From: Thiocapsa sp. UBA6158
Lineage (GTDB): Bacteria; Pseudomonadota; Gammaproteobacteria; Chromatiales; Chromatiaceae
Direction of reading: 5' to 3'
Length of the DNA: 22,923 bases
NCBI RefSeq assembly: GCF_002423035.1
Contig: NZ_DIUM01000107.1
Coordinates: 1 to 22,923, forward strand
The position numbers and the translations under genes are program-made. Positions 14,132 through 21,689 of the stretch are shown one piece after another. The notes under the pieces were generated by a model, which worked only from the letters and a program-made list of their open reading frames with translations, was not told where the DNA came from and made no database searches. Position 1 is the stretch's first letter. The number at the start of each line of letters is the position of its first letter.

Positions 14132-14497
14132 ATGTTTCCGGCCGTGACGATTCAACCGACCGATTTTTTTGCAGCGCTGGCTCACGAGACGCGCCTGCGT
14201 TGCCTGATCCTGCTGATGCGTCACCCCGAGCTCTGTGTCTGCGAGCTGACGCATGCCATCGGGGCGGTTCAACCGCATGTGTCCAGACATCTCGCGCAGC
14301 TGCGCGAGCTGGGTCTGGTGACGGATCGACGCGAGGGCTTGTGGATCTTCTATCGCGTGAGCCCGGTGCTGCCGGATTGGGTCGCTGCCGTGCTGCGCGA
14401 GACGTTCGATGCGGTGTGCGGCGAGCGGCCATTCGTGGAGGACGATCGGGTGTTGGCGCTGATGGCGAACCGACCGGGTGTTCCCCGCTGCGCCTGA
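14132..14497 (+). CDS. arsR: ArsR/SmtB-family arsenite-responsive repressor
   Basis: The 121-residue protein is a winged-helix dimeric repressor. The metal-binding E-L-C-V-C-E-L motif (33-39) has Cys35 and Cys37 placed as in the As(III) site of E. coli ArsR. The recognition region Q-P-H-V-S-R-H-L-A-Q-L-R follows. It should bind its own promoter and release on arsenite, controlling arsC, gap and arsJ downstream. The upstream DNA (about 14100-14135) is conspicuously AT-rich, containing ATTTTG and GTTTTG around a central AATATT, and probably holds the promoter and operator. ATG 14132 follows GGGG closely; GTG 14144 is an alternative start if transcription begins nearer. Between this gene and arsC are 122 bp with a small hairpin (CGGACG 14577-14582 with CGTCCG 14585-14590). 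Confidence 0.9.
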   Translation: MFPAVTIQPTDFFAALAHETRLRCLILLMRHPELCVCELTHAIGAVQPHVSRHLAQLRELGLVTDRREGLWIFYRVSPVLPDWVAAVLRETFDAVCGERPFVEDDRVLALMANRPGVPRCA

Positions 14498-14619
14498 TCC
14501 GGGCGTGGTGTATGGCTCGGCCCCCGCTTTGGTTCGCGCACACTCGCAGTTTCGCACCGCTATCGCGGTCAATCATCGGACGCTCGTCCGGCGAGATTTC
14601 ACCCAACGAGGAACGATCC

Positions 14620-15168
14620 ATGGTCGAGAGACCCTACAAGGTGCTGTTTTTGTGCACCGGCAATTCGGCACGCAGCATCTTCGGCGAATGCATCGTCAAC
14701 CGCTTCGGCCGTGGTCAGTTCAATGGCTACAGCGCCGGGAGTCATCCGAAGGGCGAGGTGCATCCGCTCGCCCTCGAGGTCCTTCGGCGCAACAACTACC
14801 TGACCGATGACCTGCGCAGTAAGGACTGGGCCGAGTTTGCCGAACCGGGCGCGCCGGAGATGGATTTTGTCTTCACGGTCTGCGATCGCGCCGCGGCGGA
14901 GAGATGTCCGGTCTGGCCGGGGCAGCCGATGACCGCCCATTGGGGGGTGCCGGATCCTGCCGAGATCGAGGGCAACGAGGTCGCGCGCATGATGGCGTTT
15001 CGCCATGCCTTCGCCGCGCTTCAGAATCGGATCCAGATCTTTCTCAGCCTGCCGCTCGCGTCCTTGGATCGGCTCAAGCTGCAACGCGAGCTCGACGCGA
15101 TCGGGCGTACGCCGCTTCCCGCGTCGGAGCCGATCGAAACCCTGTTGTCGGAATCGGAGGGACGATGA
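14620..15168 (+). CDS. arsC: Arsenate reductase, thioredoxin-linked (low-molecular-weight phosphatase type)
   Basis: ArsC reduces arsenate to arsenite in the cytoplasm. The 182-residue protein has the phosphatase P-loop C12-T-G-N-S-A-R-S19 and the Cys pair C88 and C96 in V-C-D-R-A-A-A-E-R-C-P, followed by A-H-W-G-V-P-D-P. This three-Cys relay is the mark of the thioredoxin-coupled pI258 class rather than the glutaredoxin class. It carries about 35 extra residues at the C-terminus compared with the roughly 130-140 residues usual for the class. ATG 14620 has GAGGA seven bases upstream. Its stop overlaps the gap start by four bases, so reductase and dehydrogenase are translated together. Confidence 0.92.
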   Translation: MVERPYKVLFLCTGNSARSIFGECIVNRFGRGQFNGYSAGSHPKGEVHPLALEVLRRNNYLTDDLRSKDWAEFAEPGAPEMDFVFTVCDRAAAERCPVWPGQPMTAHWGVPDPAEIEGNEVARMMAFRHAFAALQNRIQIFLSLPLASLDRLKLQRELDAIGRTPLPASEPIETLLSESEGR

Positions 15169-16166
15169 GCGTCCGCATCGGGATCAACGGCTTCGGCCGC
15201 ATGGGGCGACTGGGGCTGCGCGCGGCTTGGGGTCGGAACGGTCTGGAGTTTGTCCGGATCAACGAGATCGCCACGCACGCCGCCGGATCGGCGCATCTGC
15301 TGAAGTTCGACTCGGTCCACGGCGTTTGGGGCCCCGACTGCGCTGGAGAGGACGACGCGATCCGGATCGACGACCGGTCGATCGCCTACAGCCGAAACCC
15401 GGCGCTGGCCGACACCGATTGGTCGGACTGCGACATCGTCATCGAGGCGACGGGCAAACACCACAAGAAGCCCGAGACGCTTCAGGGCTACTTCGATCAA
15501 GGGGTCAAAAAGGTTCTGGTCGCGGCGCCCACCGATGGCGCGCTGAACATCGTCTACGGCGTCAATCATCACCTCTATGACCCGGCCGAGCATCATCTTG
15601 TCACGGCCGCGTCCTGCACGACCAACTGTCTGGCCCCTGTGGTGAAGGTGATGCACGAGCGGATCGGGATCCGCCACGGCACCATGACGACCATCCACGA
15701 CATCACCAACACCCAGCGGATCGTCGATCTCGGGCACAAGGATCTGCGTCGCGCGCGTGCCTGCGGGCAGTCGTTGATCCCGACCAGCACCGGCTCGGCC
15801 AAGGCGATCACCAAGATCTTCCCGGAGCTGACGGGCAAGTTGAACGGCTTGGCCGTGCGCGTGCCCCTGCTCAACGCCTCGCTGACCGACTTCGTCTTCG
15901 AGGCCGCGCGTGCGGTGACGGTCGAGGAGGTCAACGGCTACTTCAAGACGGCGGCGGAAGGCGAGCTGGCCGGGATCCTCGGTTACGAGGAGCGTCCGCT
16001 GGTCTCGGTCGACTACAAGGACGATCCGCGCTCGTCGATCGTCGACGCGCTCTCCACCATGGTTATCGACGAGACGCAGGTGAAGGTGTTGGCTTGGTAC
16101 GACAACGAATGGGGCTATGTGAATCGGATGATGGAGATCGCGCGGATGTTGGGAGAGGGGCTCTAG
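15165..16166 (+). CDS. gap: ArsJ-associated glyceraldehyde-3-phosphate dehydrogenase
   Basis: In ars operons with ArsJ this enzyme converts glyceraldehyde-3-phosphate plus arsenate to 1-arseno-3-phosphoglycerate, which ArsJ exports. The 333-residue protein has the NAD-binding G-I-N-G-F-G-R-M-G-R start, the catalytic A-S-C-T-T-N-C loop with Cys151, and the C-terminal W-Y-D-N-E-W-G-Y. The N-terminal half is longer in acidic loops than glycolytic GAPDH and has H-H-K-K near 99-102, in keeping with the ArsJ-linked branch. ATG 15165 overlaps the arsC stop by four bases. Assignment to the arsenic pathway rests on neighbours (arsR, arsC, arsJ) more than on any single residue; a glycolytic role cannot be excluded from sequence alone. 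Confidence 0.9.
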   Translation: MSVRIGINGFGRMGRLGLRAAWGRNGLEFVRINEIATHAAGSAHLLKFDSVHGVWGPDCAGEDDAIRIDDRSIAYSRNPALADTDWSDCDIVIEATGKHHKKPETLQGYFDQGVKKVLVAAPTDGALNIVYGVNHHLYDPAEHHLVTAASCTTNCLAPVVKVMHERIGIRHGTMTTIHDITNTQRIVDLGHKDLRRARACGQSLIPTSTGSAKAITKIFPELTGKLNGLAVRVPLLNASLTDFVFEAARAVTVEEVNGYFKTAAEGELAGILGYEERPLVSVDYKDDPRSSIVDALSTMVIDETQVKVLAWYDNEWGYVNRMMEIARMLGEGL

Positions 16167-16170
16167 CCGG

Positions 16171-16203
16171 GAGGATGGGTTTCGCTGCGCTCTACCCCTC
16201 CTA
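16171..16203. repeat. REP-like palindromic intergenic repeat
   Basis: AGGATGGGT (about 16172-16180) can pair with ACCCCTCCT (about 16194-16202) with one mismatch, around TTCGCTGCGCTCT. The GGATGGGTTTCGC-type unit is familiar as a dispersed palindrome in many gammaproteobacteria. It lies in the 100-bp gap between gap and arsJ and could attenuate or stabilise the transcript. Confidence 0.55.
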
Positions 16204-16266
16204 CGGCCATCGATTCTTCGGGATAGACGGTCGATCGCGTCGTCGACAATAGGCCACCGAGACCTG

Positions 16267-17502
16267 ATGGATACCAACACCCGCAACTATCTGACCGTGA
16301 CCGCCGGCTATTGGGCCTTCACCGTCACGGACGGGGCGATCCGGATGCTGGTGGTGCTCTATTTCCACCTGCTCGGCTATTCGCCGTTCGAGGTGGCCAT
16401 GCTGTTCCTCTTCTACGAGGTCTTCGGCATCGTCACCAATCTGGTCGGGGGCTGGCTGGGTGCGCGCATCGGGCTGAATCTGACCATGCACATCGGCATG
16501 GGGCTGCAGGTGGTGGCGCTCGCCATGCTCACGGTGCCGGATGCCTGGCTGACGGTCGCCTATGTGATGCTGGCGCAGGCGTTGTCCGGGATCGCCAAGG
16601 ACCTGAACAAGATGTCGGCCAAGGCGACGGTGAAGACCCTGGTCGGGGCGGGCGGCGAGTCGCGCCTGTTCAAATATGTCGCCATCCTTACGGGCTCGAA
16701 GAACGCGCTCAAGGGTGCCGGTTTCTTCATCGGCGCGGCGCTGCTCGAGCTGATCGGGTTTCGCGGGGCTTTGGCGGTGCTCGCCGGGATGCTCGCGGTC
16801 GTGCTGATCGTGACCGCGATCCTGCTGCCCTCGGGCGTCGGTCGCATGGCGTCCAAGCCCAAGTTCACGCAGGTCTTCTCCAATACGCCGGCGATCAACT
16901 GGCTCTCGGCGGCGCGGTTCTTTCTCTTCGGTGCACGGGACGTCTGGTTCGTGGTCGGTCTGCCGGTGTTTCTCTATTCGGTGCTGGGATGGAGCTTCAC
17001 CCAGGTCGGTACCTTCATGGCGGCGTGGGTGATCGGTTACGGGATGGTGCAGGCCGCGGCACCGCGACTGCTGCATCTCGGGCGGTCACGCAATGCGGTT
17101 CGGCGTCATCCGGGCGGCCGCACGGCGCGACGTTGGGCCTTGCTGCTGGCGATCGTGCCTGCGGGCATCGCCTTCGCGCTCCACCGGGGCTGGCCGCCGG
17201 GCGAGGTGCTGATCGTCGGTTTGATCCTGTTCGGTATCTTGTTCGCCATCAACTCGGCGGTGCATTCCTATCTGATCCTGGCCTACTCGGACTTCGAGAA
17301 GGTCTCGATGAGTGTGGGCTTTTATTACATGGCCAATGCCGGCGGGCGACTCGCGGGGACGGTTCTCTCGGGTCTGGTCTATCAGACGCAGGGGATCGAA
17401 GGGTGTCTGTGGTGGTCGGCCGGTTTCGTGCTCGCCGCCTTCCTGCTCTCGTTGCGCCTTCCCGAGGTCGACGAGTCCAAGCCGATGGCGGTTGCCGCCT
17501 GA
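16267..17502 (+). CDS. arsJ: ArsJ organoarsenical efflux transporter (MFS)
   Basis: ArsJ is the major-facilitator exporter of 1-arseno-3-phosphoglycerate, completing arsenate resistance with the adjacent GAPDH. The 411-residue protein has about twelve hydrophobic helices. It carries the family-typical N-terminus with Y-W-A-F-T-V-T-D-G-A-I-R-M-L-V, the loop S-G-I-A-K-D-L-N-K-M-S-A-K, and K-N-A-L-K-G-A-G-F-F. Length fits the family. ATG 16267 follows CGAGACCTG with only a weak ribosome site. A 100-bp gap carrying a palindromic repeat separates it from gap, so expression relative to gap may be uncoupled. The next gene starts 22 bases after its stop. Confidence 0.92.
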   Translation: MDTNTRNYLTVTAGYWAFTVTDGAIRMLVVLYFHLLGYSPFEVAMLFLFYEVFGIVTNLVGGWLGARIGLNLTMHIGMGLQVVALAMLTVPDAWLTVAYVMLAQALSGIAKDLNKMSAKATVKTLVGAGGESRLFKYVAILTGSKNALKGAGFFIGAALLELIGFRGALAVLAGMLAVVLIVTAILLPSGVGRMASKPKFTQVFSNTPAINWLSAARFFLFGARDVWFVVGLPVFLYSVLGWSFTQVGTFMAAWVIGYGMVQAAAPRLLHLGRSRNAVRRHPGGRTARRWALLLAIVPAGIAFALHRGWPPGEVLIVGLILFGILFAINSAVHSYLILAYSDFEKVSMSVGFYYMANAGGRLAGTVLSGLVYQTQGIEGCLWWSAGFVLAAFLLSLRLPEVDESKPMAVAA

Positions 17503-17524
17503 TGCCCAAGGCGAGCCCGGCGGC

Positions 17525-18013
17525 ATGACATCGGCATCGGGCGTCGGCCCGGTGTTGATTCTCGCCTGCGGGAATCCCTCGCGCGGGGACGACGCCCTGG
17601 GGCCGCTCCTGATCGAGCGTCTGAGCCTGGATCTCGATCTCGCGCGGTGCGGAGTGGAGACCCTGACCGACTTTCAGCTCCAGATCGAGCATGTCCTCGA
17701 CCTGCAGGGCCGTAAGCGCGTCATCTTCGTCGATGCGGCCGTCGGCGGCCCCGAGCCATTCACCTTCCTTCCCTTGCGCCCGAGCCCGGATGCGTCGTTC
17801 AGCACGCATGCACTTGCTCCGAGCGCCTTGCTGGCCCTGTTTCGACAGGTCAACGGACAGGCGCCCCCGCCGGCCCGGCTGCTCGCGATACGCGGCTACG
17901 GGTTCGCGCTCGGCGAACCTTTGAGCGAGCGTGCATCGGCCAATCTCGACCGGGCCGTACGCTTTTTGCCCCGGCTCTTGCGTGCCGGCGGGGGCGTCGG
18001 AGGCCCGATTTAA
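17525..18013 (+). CDS. Hydrogenase maturation protease (HoxW-like)
   Basis: These endopeptidases remove the C-terminal tail of the NiFe-hydrogenase large subunit once nickel is in place. The 162-residue protein has the G-N-P-S-R-G-D-D-A-L-G-P motif (16-27), then F-V-D70-A and S-T-H95. These provide the acidic and His residues that bind nickel in the HybD fold. The S-R-G-D-D variant and Q-L-Q-I-E-H-V-L-D-L phrase recall HoxW, the protease of bidirectional NAD-linked hydrogenases. No hydrogenase genes lie in the window, so the substrate is encoded elsewhere. It starts 22 bases after arsJ, probably by chance co-transcription. Its TAA is the first three bases of an 84-bp inverted-repeat element (copy C). 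Confidence 0.88.
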   Translation: MTSASGVGPVLILACGNPSRGDDALGPLLIERLSLDLDLARCGVETLTDFQLQIEHVLDLQGRKRVIFVDAAVGGPEPFTFLPLRPSPDASFSTHALAPSALLALFRQVNGQAPPPARLLAIRGYGFALGEPLSERASANLDRAVRFLPRLLRAGGGVGGPI

Positions 18014-18094
18014 ACCGCGTCTCGGCTGAGGGTCGCGGATGCACCAAACGTCGAGCTTGCTCGAACATGCGCATCGCGCTCCGGACGCGGTTTA
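18011..18094. repeat. 84-bp inverted-repeat-bounded element, copy C
   Basis: TAAACCGCGTC (18011-18021) and GACGCGGTTTA (18084-18094) bound an 84-bp unit that exactly fills the space between two converging genes. Its left TAA is the stop of the hydrogenase protease gene, and its right end read on the minus strand supplies the TAA stop of the patatin gene. An inner hairpin pairs TCGAGC with GCTCGA (18051-18064). Read in reverse it matches copy A at both ends. Confidence 0.78.
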
Positions 18095-20338
18095 GTCGGT
18101 TGCTCGGGTGTTCCAAGGTCGACCGAGCATGAGATAGAGCGCCCCGAAGCCACCGTCGGCGAAGCCGTATCCGAGGTAAATGGGGCCGATGAAGGTGTCC
18201 GCGCCCAGGAAGAGGCTGCTGCCGAAGCGCAGGTTGTCGGCCTGGATCTCGGAGCGCTGTTCCCAGACGTTGCCGACCTCCAGAGAGGCCCCGGCATAGG
18301 TGTTGACGAGTCCGGTGGTGAGGTTGCGCAGGTAGACGGCACGCGCGAGCCCGAGGTTTGCACCCGAGAGTTCGTCCTGATTGAAACCGGAGAGATTCAG
18401 GAAGCCGCCGAGTCGATAGAAGGACTGCGCCGGTTCCTGCCCGCCGAAGCTGCCGGCCATTCGGATGCTGGTCAGGAGCGCGTTCTTCCCCCAACTTTGG
18501 GCGTTCACCAGGTTGAACCCGGCCTGATCGTAGTTCTCGGATGCGCCGATCTCGGTCCGGGAGGTCAAAGCGAACGCGTTGCCCACCCAGCCGCGACGCG
18601 GGAAATTGGCGCTGTCGAGTGTGTCGAGATAGAAGGTCAGGCCGAGCGAGCCTTCGTCGAACCCGTACCCCTGCATGCCCGGGTCGCCGTAGCGAAGGTC
18701 GGCATCGCCCGCATAGCGTCTGTACTTGAGTCCGAGTCGTCCCCAGTCGCCGAAATTCCGGCCGCCTTCGAGCGATCCGCCGAGACGCGAGATCAGATAT
18801 TTCGCCGACGGATTATCCGATTTCTCCGGCTCGAACAGGGTCAGACTCTCGGTGAAGTAGCCGGCCATGGCCTCGACATACCAGCGCTCCAAGGGGTCGA
18901 GCGGCTGATAGATCTCGGTGATCAGACCGGGCTCCTCGCCGGCCTGCAGAAAGGTCCGCCACTCGGCGTTCAATGCGTTGACGGGCGCCATCGTGTAGGC
19001 CGCGCCGACGTTGAATCGCGAGTCGCCGCCGGAGGCGGAGGACAGCTCGATACCGAACTGCAGGGAGCTGGTACCCCATGATTTCTCCGTGGCCGTAATC
19101 ACCAGCTCGGTCTCGTCCTCGGGTGTCTGCTCGACGCGGTATTGGACCGACTCGAAATTGTCCTGATCGAAGACGCGGTCGATCTGTGCCTCCAGGGCAG
19201 TCGTGTTCAGCGGCTCGCCGAGCGGCACATCCAGGCGCTGCGTGATCAGCGCGTCGGCCAGTCGCGAGCGATTCTCCACGCGCACGCGGTCGATGATCGG
19301 CATCGGCTCGCCTCCGAGGCGTTGGCGGTCGAGATAGGCGGCATACCGGGTGGTCGGGATCTCGAGCGCAGCCAGTTCGGCGCGCTGCTCCTGCGCGCCG
19401 CGCTCGCCGATGGCGATCGCCTCCAACATCTTGTTGAAGTCAGCGGCCGTGACCTCGCGCTCCAGGGGCGGAGTGATGAGGACGTCGCCTTCGTGTAGCT
19501 TGGCGATCTCCTCCTGGGTGTTGCGCCAGGTGACCAGGCCCATGACCTGGTCGAGCATCTCCAGAACATCGTTGATCTCTTCGCGGTCGCGCCTCGGTCC
19601 GCCGACATCCACCGCGATGATGATGTCCGCGCCCATCTCGCGTACGACGCTGACCGGCAGGTTCATGGCCAGACCGCCGTCGATAAGGAGTTGATCGTCG
19701 ATCTCCACCGGGGCGAAGGCCGCGGGCACTGCCATGCTGGCGCGGATCGAGGTCGCGAGATCACCGCCTCCGAGGATGACCGCCTCCCCGGTCACCGCGT
19801 CGGTGGCGACGGCGCGAAAGGGGATCTTCAGATCGTCGAAATCATGGATCGAACGTGCCGGGAGCGTGTAGCGGCGCAAGGCAAGGTCAAGTCGATGGCC
19901 TTGGATCAGGGCCGGGACGAGATTGACCTCGCGCTTTTCCTCCTTCACGCCAGGTCTTGCGCTCAACAGGAAGTCGTTGTCGTCGAGCTTGCGATGGATG
20001 CGCCGATCCTGACGCGGGGGCACGTCCTGAAAGATCGCCGTCCAGTCGATCTCCTCGATGGTGGCCTCGATCTCGTCCGGCGACATGCCCATGGCATAGA
20101 GCCCGCCGATGACGGCACCCATCGAGGTGCCGGCGACATAGTCGACCGGGATCCCCATTCGCTCGATGACCTTCAGTACGCCGACATGCGCCGCGCCGCG
20201 TGCCCCGCCGCCGGAGAGCGCCAGGCCGATCGTCGGTCGCCCCGCGGCCTCCGACGGTGCGCTCGGAAGCACAAGTCCGAGCAGTGGGACCAGCAGCAGC
20301 GTCAGCCGCAGTGGATGCTGAAGAGCACGCACAGACAC
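18092..20338 (-). CDS. Patatin-like phospholipase with POTRA and outer-membrane barrel (PlpD-type, type Vd)
   Basis: The 748-residue protein combines a signal peptide (about 1-32), a patatin domain (about 35-225), a POTRA-like segment (about 335-410) and a C-terminal barrel of the BamA/TpsB kind. This is the layout of PlpD, a type Vd autotransporter whose lipase acts at the cell surface or is released. Catalytic features are intact: oxyanion loop GGGARG (43-48), nucleophile Ser72 in G-T-S-M-G, and Asp220 in D-G-G. The barrel shows alternating hydrophobic strands and a final aromatic-rich strand. GTG 20338 is chosen because GAGGA lies eight bases upstream and it puts the signal peptide at the N-terminus; upstream ATG 20389 would add 17 charged residues. 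It is transcribed alone, divergent from the RND genes. Lipid substrate unknown. Confidence 0.88.
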   Translation of the reverse strand: MSVRALQHPLRLTLLLVPLLGLVLPSAPSEAAGRPTIGLALSGGGARGAAHVGVLKVIERMGIPVDYVAGTSMGAVIGGLYAMGMSPDEIEATIEEIDWTAIFQDVPPRQDRRIHRKLDDNDFLLSARPGVKEEKREVNLVPALIQGHRLDLALRRYTLPARSIHDFDDLKIPFRAVATDAVTGEAVILGGGDLATSIRASMAVPAAFAPVEIDDQLLIDGGLAMNLPVSVVREMGADIIIAVDVGGPRRDREEINDVLEMLDQVMGLVTWRNTQEEIAKLHEGDVLITPPLEREVTAADFNKMLEAIAIGERGAQEQRAELAALEIPTTRYAAYLDRQRLGGEPMPIIDRVRVENRSRLADALITQRLDVPLGEPLNTTALEAQIDRVFDQDNFESVQYRVEQTPEDETELVITATEKSWGTSSLQFGIELSSASGGDSRFNVGAAYTMAPVNALNAEWRTFLQAGEEPGLITEIYQPLDPLERWYVEAMAGYFTESLTLFEPEKSDNPSAKYLISRLGGSLEGGRNFGDWGRLGLKYRRYAGDADLRYGDPGMQGYGFDEGSLGLTFYLDTLDSANFPRRGWVGNAFALTSRTEIGASENYDQAGFNLVNAQSWGKNALLTSIRMAGSFGGQEPAQSFYRLGGFLNLSGFNQDELSGANLGLARAVYLRNLTTGLVNTYAGASLEVGNVWEQRSEIQADNLRFGSSLFLGADTFIGPIYLGYGFADGGFGALYLMLGRPWNTRATD

Positions 20339-20486
20339 GATGTCGTTCCTCGTTGAAAAAAGCGCTACGGTAGCATGCCCGCGACACACCGCGTCGGTGC
20401 GCAGTGCTGTAATGCAAGGATCGGTCGCGGGCGCACCTTTTCGGCTAGACTTCGGCCGTCGAACCCTTCATCAAGGATGCCTGACG
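20339..20486. other. Divergent promoter region, patatin gene versus RND efflux genes
   Basis: This 148-bp region holds the control signals for two divergent transcription units. A small palindrome CACCG-CGT-CGGTG (20387-20399) lies near its middle and might be an operator. I cannot assign -10/-35 boxes, and no regulator gene is adjacent. Confidence 0.35.
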
Positions 20487-21689
20487 ATGTTCTTCAGCGT
20501 GCGTGTCTCGGAGCCTGATTCGGATGGCCTTCTCGAAACCCGGCGCGTCCCGCGCCGACTCGGGCGACTGGTCTGCTCCCTTCTTCTCGGCAGCTTGACC
20601 TTGTCGGGCTGCGGGAAACCCGATGCCCCTGCGCCGGAGATGCCGCCGCCCTCGGTCGTCGTGGTTCCCGCCCAGTCCCGCGTCGTCGACGAGGAGGCGT
20701 CCTTCGTGGGGCGTGTGCTCGCGGTCAACCGGGTCGATCTGCGTGCCCGGGTCGAGGGTTTCCTCGAAGAACGTCGTTTCACCGAGGGCCAAGAAGTCGA
20801 GGTCGGCGACGTCCTCTTCGTGATCGAGCCCGGTCAGTACGCGGCTGCGGTGGAGCAGCGCCAGGCCGATCTGGAAAAGGCGCGGGCCGATCAACTCAAC
20901 ACCGCAGCCCAGTTGGCGCGCGGACTGGAGTTGGTGAAGGCGAAGAATATCTCGCAATCCTCGGTCGACGAGCTGCAGGCAGCGGATTCGATCGCGAAGG
21001 CCGGCATCACGCTTGCGCAGGCCGCTCTGACTCGGGCCATGCTCGATCTGAGCTATACAAGGATCACGGCGCCGGTGCCCGGACGCATCGGGCTTGCGAG
21101 CTACACGGTGGGCAATCTGGTCGGTCCCTCCTCGGGCACCTTGGCGACGATCGTGAGTCGTGATCCCATCTACGTGCAGTTCCCGGTGACCCAGCGCGAT
21201 CTGCTCGGTGCGCGCCAGACCATCGAGGACAAAGGCGGCAATGCTCGGGATGTGAAGGTCCGTGTGCGTCTGCCGGACGGGACACTCTACGAGCACGCCG
21301 GGCGTTTGGATTTCGTCGACGTGACGACGGATCCGGGGACGGACTCGGTCACCCTGCGCGCCGAGCTGCCGAACCCGGACGGCATCCTCGTCGACCGTCA
21401 GTATGTCGGCGTCCTGCTCGAAGCGGGTGCACCCGAATCGGCGATCCTGATCCCGCAATCGGCGCTTCAAGTCGATCAGCAAGGCGTTTACGTCATGATC
21501 CTCGATGCCGACGGCAAGGCCCAAACGCGTCGCATCGAGACGGGGCAAAACAAGGGGGCGGATGCCGTCGTCAACAAGGGTCTGGTCGAAGGGGAGCTGG
21601 TCATCACGCAAGGGATCCAGCAGGTGAGGCCCGGTCAGGCCGTGAGCGCCGCGCCTGCGACGAGCGCCGCCGGAGCGCTCGAGCAATGA
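20487..21689 (+). CDS. RND efflux periplasmic adaptor lipoprotein (MFP/HlyD family)
   Basis: This 400-residue adaptor links an inner-membrane RND pump to an outer-membrane channel. It has a lipoprotein signal with lipobox L-S-G-C (Cys42), then the usual barrel-sandwich half-motifs (R-V-D-L-R-A-R-V-E-G-F-L and R-I-T-A-P-V-P-G-R-I-G). A coiled-coil hairpin lies between them (about 115-190), followed by beta-barrel and membrane-proximal domains. It resembles the MexE/AcrA class. ATG 20487 is preceded by AAGGA nine bases upstream. The N-terminus before the signal core (about 27 residues) is long for a lipoprotein, so a later start is possible. Its stop overlaps the permease start by four bases. 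Confidence 0.9.
   Translation: MFFSVRVSEPDSDGLLETRRVPRRLGRLVCSLLLGSLTLSGCGKPDAPAPEMPPPSVVVVPAQSRVVDEEASFVGRVLAVNRVDLRARVEGFLEERRFTEGQEVEVGDVLFVIEPGQYAAAVEQRQADLEKARADQLNTAAQLARGLELVKAKNISQSSVDELQAADSIAKAGITLAQAALTRAMLDLSYTRITAPVPGRIGLASYTVGNLVGPSSGTLATIVSRDPIYVQFPVTQRDLLGARQTIEDKGGNARDVKVRVRLPDGTLYEHAGRLDFVDVTTDPGTDSVTLRAELPNPDGILVDRQYVGVLLEAGAPESAILIPQSALQVDQQGVYVMILDADGKAQTRRIETGQNKGADAVVNKGLVEGELVITQGIQQVRPGQAVSAAPATSAAGALEQ

Noticed and set aside
15021..16286. A long minus-strand open frame across the GAPDH gene
   Set aside because: Arg/Asp-rich shadow typical of high-GC coding DNA; no ribosome site or domain, and the opposite strand is clearly gap.
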